Below are positions 27,575 through 35,461 of a stretch of 64,000 bases of DNA, in pieces. The position numbers were made by a program, and so were the translations under genes. The notes below the pieces were generated by a model. That model saw only the letters and a program-made list of their open reading frames with translations. It was not told the origin of the DNA and did no database searches. The DNA is taken from NCBI GenBank assembly GCA_025352265.1, contig JANXTS010000012.1:62001-126000 (forward strand), given 5' to 3'. Source of the stretch: Variovorax sp. (GTDB lineage Bacteria > Pseudomonadota > Gammaproteobacteria > Burkholderiales > Burkholderiaceae_C). Every line of letters starts with the position of its first letter. The first letter of the stretch is position 1.

Positions 27575-29389
27575 TCACGTAAGTCGAAGTCCAAAATCTC
27601 CAGCTCCACCCACCCCAATCACCAACCGATGTGTCGCCCGTGTCGCAGCCACATAAAACACCCGCGCAGCTTCCTGCTCGTCTTCGCCCTCTGCCGGCAT
27701 ATGCCCCACACCAGGCAGCGCCACCACCGGAAACTCCAACCCCTTGCTGACCTTCATGGTCATGACCTGAATGGCGTCGGCGGCCGGGTTGTAGTCACCT
27801 GATCGCTTGCGCAGGTTGAAGGGCAACTCGCGCTGGACCAGGGCAACCGCGCACAGGTCCATGGTTTTCCAGTCCGCGCACAGGATGGCCATGTCGCCCC
27901 AAGCGTGACCTTCCTGGTGGGCGTGGCTCAGCTGGTCGGCGATGGCGAATGCTTCTTCGCGAAGGCTGGGCAGTTTGATGAGGATGGGCGCTTGTCCATC
28001 GCGTCCGCAGCTGATGGGTTTGAGCAGCGGTATGCCGTCGTCGTCTTTGTCGTCCGCGGTCAGCAGGTCGGCCGCAATCAGGTTGGCGGTTTGCAGAATC
28101 TGCCGGGTGTTGCGGTAGTTGATTTTCAGGATGGTGGTGCGGCCTTGGGCCTGCACGCCCACGCTCTTGAAGCTGAACTGCTTGCTGCGCGTGCGCTCGT
28201 AAATGCTTTGCGCGTCGTCGTAAAGCAGCAGCAGGCTGTTGGTGGTCGGGTCGACCATCTGCGTGACGAGCTTGAGCCACTCCGGCGCGAAGTCGTGCCC
28301 CTCGTCGATGAGCACCGCCTGGTATTGGCCGCTGGGAATGTGCTTCTGGTCCACGCCGCGAATCACGCGCTGCACAAACTCTTCCATGAGCTTTGCCGTG
28401 CCCATCTTTTCGGTGGGCAGCAGGTTGTAGGCCTTGAGCTGGTCGCGGCACCATTTATGAAAGTGGCGCACATGCACGGTGTAGGCCAAACCCTTGGCGT
28501 CGATCACGCTGGCCAGCTTCACGCCCAGGGGCTCGTTGAAGCACAGGATGAGGATGGGCTTGCTGGTCGGCGTGCAGGCTTTGGCAAGGTACTCGGCGCG
28601 GTAGCCGAGGATCATGGTTTTGCCGGAACCGGCCACGCCGTGAATGACGCGGTGGCCGTCGCCCAATGACCTTGCCAGTTGCTCCTGCTGCAGGTCCATC
28701 ACCCGCATGATGTCGGGCAGTTCGGCGTCGGCGTCGCTGTCGTCGAACAGCACGCCGCTTGTTTGCACGCGCACTTCCGGGAAAATAATCCAGCGAACCC
28801 GATCGAGCTGCGGCAGCGACAGGGCGCCGCGCATCATGAACGGGAACATCCCCCACATGCGGCTCTGCAGCTCTTCGGGCTCGACTTTTTCGAGCATCTC
28901 GTCGCTGCAGATCACCTGGTTCGGCGCAATGATCTGGTCGAGCAGCCCGTCAGTGAATTGCTTGCGCGTCATGTTCGGAAACACGACCCCGTAGCTCCAC
29001 GGGAAAGCCAGGCCGCCTTGATGCTTGCCGTCTGGGTGTACGAGCTGAGGATCCCTTTTGAGCGCGTCCACCACGGCATGCGCGTGTTGTCGGGCCTGTT
29101 CTGCCGGATTGGGGAGGGTCTTCAACATGCCGTCGATAAAGACCTGCCAACTTTGTTTGTTGGCATGCTGAATGGTCTTGGGGCTCCAGTCCTTCACCTC
29201 CAGGATCAAGATGCCGCGACGCGGATGCATCACTACAAAGTCAGGATGCAGGTGCCTGGGTCCGATGGGCACGTCGTACCAAAGCAGGTAGTCGTCTTCG
29301 AGCTTTTGCTCAAGCCGCTCTGCCAGGCGTTTTTCGCCACCCGTCATGCGCGATGCGCAGCTGCCAATCGCCGGAATAAGAGTCGCCAT
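27575..29389 (-). CDS. NERD nuclease-domain UvrD-like helicase
   Basis: A 604-aa protein joining an N-terminal NERD nuclease-like domain with a superfamily 1 helicase. The NERD part keeps candidate catalytic residues D50 (HPDFVV), E64 and K66 (ILEVKDW). The helicase part has Walker A HGVAGSGKT at 250-258, Walker B as VLIDEGHDFAPEW, motif IV/V-like INYRNTRQI and VMTMKVSKGLEFPVV, and motif VI VAATRATHRL. Such proteins are patchily distributed and often found in variable regions; a DNA repair or anti-mobile-element role is inferred, not shown. It stands alone next to sbcDC and a remnant of sbcC. Confidence 0.85.
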   Translation of the reverse strand: MATLIPAIGSCASRMTGGEKRLAERLEQKLEDDYLLWYDVPIGPRHLHPDFVVMHPRRGILILEVKDWSPKTIQHANKQSWQVFIDGMLKTLPNPAEQARQHAHAVVDALKRDPQLVHPDGKHQGGLAFPWSYGVVFPNMTRKQFTDGLLDQIIAPNQVICSDEMLEKVEPEELQSRMWGMFPFMMRGALSLPQLDRVRWIIFPEVRVQTSGVLFDDSDADAELPDIMRVMDLQQEQLARSLGDGHRVIHGVAGSGKTMILGYRAEYLAKACTPTSKPILILCFNEPLGVKLASVIDAKGLAYTVHVRHFHKWCRDQLKAYNLLPTEKMGTAKLMEEFVQRVIRGVDQKHIPSGQYQAVLIDEGHDFAPEWLKLVTQMVDPTTNSLLLLYDDAQSIYERTRSKQFSFKSVGVQAQGRTTILKINYRNTRQILQTANLIAADLLTADDKDDDGIPLLKPISCGRDGQAPILIKLPSLREEAFAIADQLSHAHQEGHAWGDMAILCADWKTMDLCAVALVQRELPFNLRKRSGDYNPAADAIQVMTMKVSKGLEFPVVALPGVGHMPAEGEDEQEAARVFYVAATRATHRLVIGVGGAGDFGLRLT

Positions 29390-29513
29390 CGGTGCCGCGC
29401 GCCTTGTTGCAATGATTTACACAAATCATGCATCACTTGGGCGCGTGGGCTGTCGTCTACATGCCGAACGGGCAATCAAACAAGGGTTTGTACGGCGTTC
29501 TTCACATCGAAGC

Positions 29514-31052
29514 TCAGCGCCTCTTCGCGCCGAAGATGCCGCCCAGCACGCCACGCAGGATTTCCTTGCCGACCGATGTGCCCATGGTTCGCACCGCCGA
29601 GCGCGCCATGGTTTGCGCCAGGCCGTCGCGCCTGCCGCCACGCGGCCCGGTCGATCCGAACAACAGTTCATTCAGCCCGCCCATCAAGCCACCGCCTGCA
29701 GCGTCGGGTGTTGACGCGCCGACTCTGGCACCGGGAATCGTCGCCGTGCCGGTTGTCGCTGGCGCACCCGGCGCCGTCTCTGTACGACCCTTCAGCTTCT
29801 CGTAAGCCGATTCCCTGTCGACCGTCTTCTCGTACACACCCGCCACCAGAGAATTGCCCAGCAGCGCCTGCCGCTGCGCGGGTGTGATCGGCCCGAGCTG
29901 GCTAGCCGGTGGCAGCACGTAGACGCGCTCGGTGATGCTAGGCCGGCCCTTGTCGTCGAGCAGGCTCACCAGCGCTTCGCCCACCGCCAGCTCGGTGATG
30001 GCCTTCTCGATGTCGAGGCCTGGCTTCTGGCGCATCGTCGTCGCGGTCGCCTTGACGGCCTTCTGGTCGCGCGGCGTGAAGGCGCGCAGTGCGTGCTGGA
30101 CCCGGTTGCCGAGCTGCGCCAGCACCGAATCGGGAATATCGAGTGGGTTCTGCGTCACGAAATAAACGCCGACGCCTTTGGAGCGCACCAGGAGCACCAC
30201 CAGTTCGATGCGTTCGACCAGTGCTTTCGGCGCTTCGTTGAACAGCAAGTGCGCCTCGTCGAAAAAGAAGACCAGCTTGGGCTGATCGGGGTCGCCGATC
30301 TCGGGCAGCTGCTCGAAGAGTTCCGACAGCATCCACAACAGAAAGGTCGCATAGAGCCGTGGCGAATTCATCAGCTTGTCGGCCGCCAGGATGTTGACCA
30401 CGCCCTTGCCATCGACGGTCTGCATGAAGTCGGCGATGTTCAGCATCGGCTCGCCGAAGAATTTTCCGCCACCTTGCGTTTCGATCTGCAGCAGGCCGCG
30501 CTGAATAGCGCCCACGCTGGCCGCGCTGATGTTCCCGTACTCGGTGGTGAACTGGCTGGCGTTCTCGCCGACGTGCTTGAGCATCGCGCGCAGGTCCTTC
30601 AGGTCGAGCAGCAGCAGGCCGTTGTCGTCGGCGATCTTGAAGACGATGTTCAGCACGCCGGCCTGCGTTTCGTTGAGGTCGAGCATGCGGCCGAGCAGCA
30701 GCGGGCCCATGTCGGACACCGTGGCGCGCACGGTGTGGCCCTGCTCGCCGAACACGTCCCACAGCGTGACCGGGCAGGCCAGCGGCGTGGGCGCATCGAG
30801 CCCGCGCTCCTTCAAGGTGGCTGCCATCTTGTCGCCGACATGGCCCGGCTGGCTGATGCCGGTGAGGTCGCCCTTGACGTCGGCCATGAACACCGGCACG
30901 CCGATGCTCGAGAGCTTTTGCGCGATGGTCTGCAACGTGACCGTCTTGCCGGTGCCGGTGGCGCCGGTGATGAGGCCGTGTCGATTGGCGAGCGCAGGGA
31001 GCAGGGCGCACTCGATGGTGTCGTGGCGGGCAATCAAAAGAGGGTCGGCCAT
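29514..31052 (-). CDS. HerA-like ATPase, DUF853 family (YjgR-like)
   Basis: A 512-aa AAA/HerA-FtsK-like ATPase of the DUF853 family. Walker A is [16 protein letters not shown] near the N-terminus and Walker B is [32 protein letters not shown] is a strongly conserved stretch of the family, and the C-terminal tail is Gly-rich with [17 protein letters not shown]. The family is common in proteobacteria, with no agreed function. The ATG at 31052 has GGAG six bases before it; a GTG at 31058 is also open. It is divergent from the pigment cluster. Confidence 0.88.
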   Translation of the reverse strand: MADPLLIARHDTIECALLPALANRHGLITGATGTGKTVTLQTIAQKLSSIGVPVFMADVKGDLTGISQPGHVGDKMAATLKERGLDAPTPLACPVTLWDVFGEQGHTVRATVSDMGPLLLGRMLDLNETQAGVLNIVFKIADDNGLLLLDLKDLRAMLKHVGENASQFTTEYGNISAASVGAIQRGLLQIETQGGGKFFGEPMLNIADFMQTVDGKGVVNILAADKLMNSPRLYATFLLWMLSELFEQLPEIGDPDQPKLVFFFDEAHLLFNEAPKALVERIELVVLLVRSKGVGVYFVTQNPLDIPDSVLAQLGNRVQHALRAFTPRDQKAVKATATTMRQKPGLDIEKAITELAVGEALVSLLDDKGRPSITERVYVLPPASQLGPITPAQRQALLGNSLVAGVYEKTVDRESAYEKLKGRTETAPGAPATTGTATIPGARVGASTPDAAGGGLMGGLNELLFGSTGPRGGRRDGLAQTMARSAVRTMGTSVGKEILRGVLGGIFGAKRR

Positions 31053-31101
31053 GGGCACTCCGGGGTCGTATCGACACGACAGTCTAGCGAAGGCCGCCTC
31101 C

Positions 31102-31107
31102 TATAAT
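31102..31107 (+). promoter_or_regulatory. Candidate -10 box for the plus-strand pigment operon
   Basis: A perfect TATAAT stands 46 bases before the first ACP gene, in an otherwise GC-rich region. No good -35 is found at the usual distance, so the promoter may need an activator. No other promoter candidate is seen before 40 kb on this strand, where all genes overlap or abut. Confidence 0.35.
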
Positions 31108-31152
31108 TAAGGTCACTTTGCCGCGTATGTAGAACAGTTCCGGAGCTCCCTT

Positions 31153-31467
31153 TTGTCATCGATTGCACAAACCCCTATTCCCGCCGTTGGCGATGCTTCT
31201 TCGGAACAAACGCCGCTAGAAGCCGAGCTGGCCGTGTTGCTTGTCGAATCCCTGAATCTGGAGATCGCGCCGGCCGATGTGGCGCCCGACGCGCCGCTGT
31301 ACGGTGAAGGCCTGGGACTCGACTCGATCGACATCCTCGAAGTCGCGCTGGAAGTCTCGCGGAAGTACGGCTTTCAGCTGCGTTCCGACGACGAGCGCAA
31401 CCAGCAGATCTTTACGTCGCTGCGCACTCTTGCGACCCACGTCGCACAGAATCGCAGCGCTACCTGA
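31153..31467 (+). CDS. Acyl carrier protein, first of the aryl polyene cluster
   Basis: A 104-aa ACP with the phosphopantetheine site at S58 in GLGLDSIDILEVAL. It carries the growing aryl polyene chain. It has about 20 extra residues at the N-terminus compared with AcpP. The start is a TTG at 31153 with GGAG eight bases before it; no ATG lies in frame nearby. It opens the plus-strand operon, ahead of the COG4648 membrane protein, an order seen in other aryl polyene clusters. Confidence 0.88.
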   Translation: MSSIAQTPIPAVGDASSEQTPLEAELAVLLVESLNLEIAPADVAPDAPLYGEGLGLDSIDILEVALEVSRKYGFQLRSDDERNQQIFTSLRTLATHVAQNRSAT

Positions 31468-31472
31468 ATCCG

Positions 31473-32111
31473 ATGTCGAGGTGGCGGCTGGCGCTCCTGC
31501 TGTTGACGGGCGCTGCCTACGCAGGGTTGTCGCACTGGATGATGCTGTTTCATGCGGCCGAACCGTGGGCCGTGGTGGTGCTGCTCGTGCCGCTGTGGCT
31601 GACCGCCCTCGGCCTCGCTGCGGCGCGTGTCGGCAAGTGGGCCCTGCTCATCGTCGCAGCCGTCGGCGCCGCATTGTTCGTGCTGGTGTTGCGCGGCGAG
31701 GCGGGCGCCCCCAACCGGCTCTATGTTCTGCAGCACGCGGGCATCAACCTCGTGTTGTGCATCTGGTTCGGCAGCACCCTGCGCGGTGATGGCTTGTCGC
31801 TCATCGGCCAGTTCGCGCAGCGGGTGCACGCGATGGTGCCCGGCATGAAGCGCTACACCGACCAGGTCACGCTGGTGTGGACCGTGTACTTCGCGCTGAT
31901 GGTCGTCGCCTCGATCGTCGTCTATCTCACGCTGCCGTTTTCAGCCTGGTCTCTGCTGGCCAACGTGTTGACGCCGGTCAGCGTGGTGTGCCTGTTCGTC
32001 GGCGAACATTTCATGCGCTATCGACTGCATCCCGAGTTCGAACGCACCCGCATGATCGATGCGGTACGAGCCTTCTATGGCGCGCCTGTCGACAACGGCG
32101 CGCCGCGATGA
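31473..32111 (+). CDS. COG4648-type membrane protein of aryl polyene clusters
   Basis: 212 aa with about five or six hydrophobic segments, starting MSRWRLALLLLTGAAYAG. The conserved part includes LYVLQHAGINLVLCIWFGS and CLFVGEHFMRYRLHPEFE. Proteins of this type are a hallmark of aryl polyene gene clusters, where they sit between the ACP and the acyl ligase; their task is not established (membrane anchoring of the synthase has been suggested). It overlaps the next start (ATGA). Confidence 0.82.
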   Translation: MSRWRLALLLLTGAAYAGLSHWMMLFHAAEPWAVVVLLVPLWLTALGLAAARVGKWALLIVAAVGAALFVLVLRGEAGAPNRLYVLQHAGINLVLCIWFGSTLRGDGLSLIGQFAQRVHAMVPGMKRYTDQVTLVWTVYFALMVVASIVVYLTLPFSAWSLLANVLTPVSVVCLFVGEHFMRYRLHPEFERTRMIDAVRAFYGAPVDNGAPR

Positions 32112-33871
32112 ACAGTACGTCTGGTTCTCTGTCTGGTACTGCGAACACCACGCAAATGAAGTCCGATCTTCCAAAGTTCCTTCCGCTGCTGGGCGCACGC
32201 GACCTCGACGCGCCGCTCGCCTGGCGCGCAGGCGTCCCGATTTCGTCAAGGCAGTATCTGGCCGACGTCACCGCTCTCGCCGAGCAATTGCCGGCCCAAG
32301 GTCCGGTGGTCAATCTGTGCGTCGACCGCTATTGCTTTGCAGTCGGTCTCGGCGCTGCGCTGGTACGCCAACTGCTCAGCTTGCTGCCGCCAGACGCGCG
32401 GCCCGAGACGCTGTCGCGATTGCGCGAGGGCAACCCCCATCTCTTCGCAATCGCCGACGACAAGCACCTCGATTCGCAAGGCATCGCGGTGGTCTGGATC
32501 GACCCGCGCGTGCATGTCGCCGTGCTCGACGGTGCAACGACCTCGATGCCGATGATCCATGCTGAAGGCCATGCCGTCAGCCTGTTGACTTCCGGCTCCA
32601 CGGGCGTGCCGCAACCTCACGCCAAGAGCTGGCGCACGCTGGTCGACGACGTCGGCGCTGCGGTGCCGCGGCTCGCGGATCTGCTGAAGCTGCGGTCGCT
32701 AGACGGCTTGACGTTGGTGACGACAGTGCCGGTGCAGCACAGCTACGGGCTGGAATCGTCGGCCTTGCTCGCCATGCTCGGCGGCGCATCGTTCGACAGC
32801 GGTCGGCCGTTCTTTCCGGCGGACGTCACAGCCACGCTCCAAGCGTCGCCGCGACCTCGTGCGCTCATCACCACGCCGTTTCACTTGAAGACCCTGTTGG
32901 TGGCGGGCGTGCCGCTGCCAGCGGTCGACCTGATCCTGTCGGCCACGGCACCGCTGTCACCGCAACTCGCCTTGCAGGCCGAGCAGGCGATGGGCGGCGC
33001 ACTGATCGAAATCTATGGCAGCACCGAGTCGGGCCAGGTCGCAACGCGGCGCACCACCGAGAGCGAGGTCTGGCACACCTTTGGCGAAATCCAGGTGACG
33101 GCCGAGCCGACCGAAGACGGGGCAGAGCGCTTCGTTTTCAGCGGCGATTTCGTGCCCTGCCCGACCCCGATGGCCGACGTGCTGGAGTTGATCGATTCGC
33201 AGCACTTTCGCCTGTTAGGCCGGGCCAACGACCTGATTCACGTGGCCGGCCGGCGCAGTTCGCTCGGGCACCTCAACTACCACCTCAACAGCGTCGCCGG
33301 CGTGGTGGATGGCGCATTCTGGCTGCCCGACGAAGTGGCCGACGGCGTGGTGCGACCAATTGCCTTCGTGGTCGCGCCTGAGTTGAAGTCGGGTGACCTC
33401 ATCGCAGCGTTGCGGCAACGGCTAGAGCCGGTCTTCGTGCCACGCCGCGTGGTGCATGTCGCGTCACTGCCGCGTGAGGGCACCGGCAAGCTGACGGTGC
33501 GCGCGCTGCGCGAGTTCGCGCTGGCGCAACTGGCCGACGACAGCACCGCGGTACAGGTCACGCGCGACGTGCCGGTCGACCATCCTGCCTTCGCCGGCCA
33601 CTTCCCCGGCCAGCCGTTGGTGCCCGGCGCATTGCTGCTGGCCGAGGTGCTCGAAGCCGCGCACGGCGTGCCGGCATTGGTCGCGCGTCTGGGCCGGCAA
33701 CCGACGTTGGCGGCGTGCAAGTTCCTTTCGCCCGTGCGGCCCGGCGCCACGTTGACGATCGAGCTTCAACCCGAGCCGGGCGCAGCCAGAGGCGTGCGCT
33801 TCGAGGTGCGCTGCAATGCGCAGATCGCGGCCAGCGGCCGCTGGATGCCGGGGACAGACACGGCTGCATGA
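32108..33871 (+). CDS. Aryl polyene acyl-ACP ligase fused to a 3-hydroxyacyl-ACP dehydratase
   Basis: A 587-aa two-domain protein. Residues up to about 460 are an AMP-forming acyl ligase: LLTSGSTGVPQPHAKSW (phosphate loop), IEIYGSTESGQVATRR and the catalytic Lys in REGTGKLTVRAL. It should activate the hydroxybenzoate starter and load it on the ACP. The last 100 residues are a hot-dog dehydratase of the ApeI/FabA-like type with DHPAFAGHFPGQPLVPGALL. In E. coli-type clusters these are two proteins. The open frame begins at 31877 but that part overlaps the previous gene; ATG 32108 gives a 4-base overlap and the natural start. Confidence 0.88.
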   Translation: MNSTSGSLSGTANTTQMKSDLPKFLPLLGARDLDAPLAWRAGVPISSRQYLADVTALAEQLPAQGPVVNLCVDRYCFAVGLGAALVRQLLSLLPPDARPETLSRLREGNPHLFAIADDKHLDSQGIAVVWIDPRVHVAVLDGATTSMPMIHAEGHAVSLLTSGSTGVPQPHAKSWRTLVDDVGAAVPRLADLLKLRSLDGLTLVTTVPVQHSYGLESSALLAMLGGASFDSGRPFFPADVTATLQASPRPRALITTPFHLKTLLVAGVPLPAVDLILSATAPLSPQLALQAEQAMGGALIEIYGSTESGQVATRRTTESEVWHTFGEIQVTAEPTEDGAERFVFSGDFVPCPTPMADVLELIDSQHFRLLGRANDLIHVAGRRSSLGHLNYHLNSVAGVVDGAFWLPDEVADGVVRPIAFVVAPELKSGDLIAALRQRLEPVFVPRRVVHVASLPREGTGKLTVRALREFALAQLADDSTAVQVTRDVPVDHPAFAGHFPGQPLVPGALLLAEVLEAAHGVPALVARLGRQPTLAACKFLSPVRPGATLTIELQPEPGAARGVRFEVRCNAQIAASGRWMPGTDTAA

Positions 33872-34860
33872 GCGCCGATCCGACCGTGACAAGACCCGCG
33901 ACCGAAACTGATCAGCCCGCCGCAGCCGACTGGTCGACCACGCCGGAACGCGCTAACAAGACGGGCCTCCGTGTGATCTGCTGGATCGCCCTGACGATGG
34001 GGCGCCGCGCCGCACGCCTCGTGCTGCATCCGGTCACGCTTTACTTTTTGTTGTTCTCGCCGGGCCCGCGCCGTCACATCAAGCGCTACCTGTTCCGAGT
34101 GATCGGCCCGAACGCGGGGTGGGCCGATGGCTACAAACTGCTGCACGCCTTCGCCTCTACCGTCCTGGATCGTGTCTACTTTTTGCGCGGCCGCATGGAC
34201 CTGTTCGATGTGCGTGTTGTCGGCAACGAGCCGGTCGAGAGCGAGGCATTGGCGGGCCGCGGCGCCTTTTTGCTAGGTGCGCATGTCGGCAGCTTCGAGG
34301 CGCTCGGTGCCTGCAAGGGGCTGAGCCCCGACTCGCCCAGGCTGCGTCCGGCGATGCTCATGTTTCCGGACAACGCGCGGCAGATCAACGCCATGCTCGA
34401 TGCGATCAGCCTGCCCGAACTGCGGCCGCACGTCATTGCACTAGGTCGGCCGCACTCGATGCTCGCGTTGCGCGACTGGCTCGACGCGGGCGGCATGGCG
34501 GGCCTGTTGGCCGACCGCACGCTGCCAGGCCAGGTCGAGCAGGCCGGGCAGCGCGGCAACAGCATCGAGCTGCCGTTCCTGGGGCAGCCGGCGGTGTTCA
34601 ACGACGGGCCATTCCGTCTGGCTGCGCTGCTGCGGCGCCGCGTCTTCTTCATGGCGGGCTTGTACGTGGGCGGTGCTCGCTACGATGTGCTGTTCGAACC
34701 GCTGGCCGATTTCAGCGAGCGCACCCGCGATCCGGCCCTGCGGGAACGTGCGATCCGCGAAGCGGTCGAAGCCTATGTGGTACGGCTCGAGGCGCTGTGC
34801 CGCAAGTACCCCTACAACTGGTTTAACTTTCATGATTTCTGGCTCGAAGATTCCCGGTGA
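33868..34860 (+). CDS. LpxL/HtrB-like lysophospholipid acyltransferase
   Basis: About 330 aa, related to the lauroyl/myristoyl acyltransferases of lipid A assembly. The catalytic HX4E motif is in LLGAHVGSFEALGACKG, and YNWFNFHDFW near the end is also characteristic of this family. One membrane segment follows the charged N-terminus. In aryl polyene clusters a member of this family is thought to attach the polyene to its lipid part. The start ATG overlaps the previous stop by 4 bases; the frame is open further upstream but overlaps. Confidence 0.85.
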   Translation: MSADPTVTRPATETDQPAAADWSTTPERANKTGLRVICWIALTMGRRAARLVLHPVTLYFLLFSPGPRRHIKRYLFRVIGPNAGWADGYKLLHAFASTVLDRVYFLRGRMDLFDVRVVGNEPVESEALAGRGAFLLGAHVGSFEALGACKGLSPDSPRLRPAMLMFPDNARQINAMLDAISLPELRPHVIALGRPHSMLALRDWLDAGGMAGLLADRTLPGQVEQAGQRGNSIELPFLGQPAVFNDGPFRLAALLRRRVFFMAGLYVGGARYDVLFEPLADFSERTRDPALRERAIREAVEAYVVRLEALCRKYPYNWFNFHDFWLEDSR

Positions 34861-34882
34861 GGTGCGTGGGAGCGAAGGCGCA

Positions 34883-35461
34883 GTGAAATGGCGTGGCGTA
34901 GGCCGCGGGTTGCTGCTCGCGCTGGCTCTGAGCGCGTCGTCGGCCTGGGCATTCGAGCTGCCAGACCTGATGGGCCTGCTGGCCAAACAGAAGAGTGGTG
35001 AGGCGCGCTTCACCGAGCAGCGCTTCGTGCGCGGCCTTGAAGGTCCGCTCAATGCCAGCGGCACGCTTAGCTTCACTGCGCCCGACAAACTATCGCGTCG
35101 CACGCTCACGCCCCGGCCGGAAAGCATGGTCGTCGACGGCAACAACATGGTGTTGTCGCGCGGCGAGCGCACCCGCACCATGACGCTCGACAGCGTGCCC
35201 GAACTGCAGGGGCTGGTCGAAGCGATGCGTGGCACCTTGAGCGGCGACACGGCGGCGCTCACGCGCTATTTCAAGAGCGCCGTCGGTGGCTCGGCGGAAG
35301 GCTGGACGCTCGACCTGCAACCCATCGACAACCGCCTCGCCGCGCAGGTGCGCAGCGTGCGCATGAGCGGCCGCGGCAGCGAGGTGCTCGGCCTCGAGAT
35401 GGAGTTCGTCGGGGGCGATCGCTCTGTCATGACGATCGTCCCGACCCGGTCCGCACCGTGA
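34883..35461 (+). CDS. LolA-like outer membrane lipid carrier protein
   Basis: About 192 aa, periplasmic. The signal peptide runs from KWRGVGRG through LLLALALSASSAWA, and the mature part has the LolA pattern, beginning LPDLMGLLAKQKSGEARFTE with EQRFVRGLEGPLNASG and a beta-rich body. It should carry a hydrophobic product across the periplasm, working with the exporter encoded next. The start is unsure: GTG 34883 has GAAGG five bases before it and gives a normal signal peptide; ATG 34832 is in frame but would add 17 residues and overlap the acyltransferase. The stop overlaps the exporter GTG start (GTGA). Confidence 0.8.
   Translation: MKWRGVGRGLLLALALSASSAWAFELPDLMGLLAKQKSGEARFTEQRFVRGLEGPLNASGTLSFTAPDKLSRRTLTPRPESMVVDGNNMVLSRGERTRTMTLDSVPELQGLVEAMRGTLSGDTAALTRYFKSAVGGSAEGWTLDLQPIDNRLAAQVRSVRMSGRGSEVLGLEMEFVGGDRSVMTIVPTRSAP

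Noticed and set aside
30093-31106. 337-codon plus-strand frame opposite the HerA-like gene
   Set aside because: Antisense of an ATPase with Walker motifs; no domain in the translated product.
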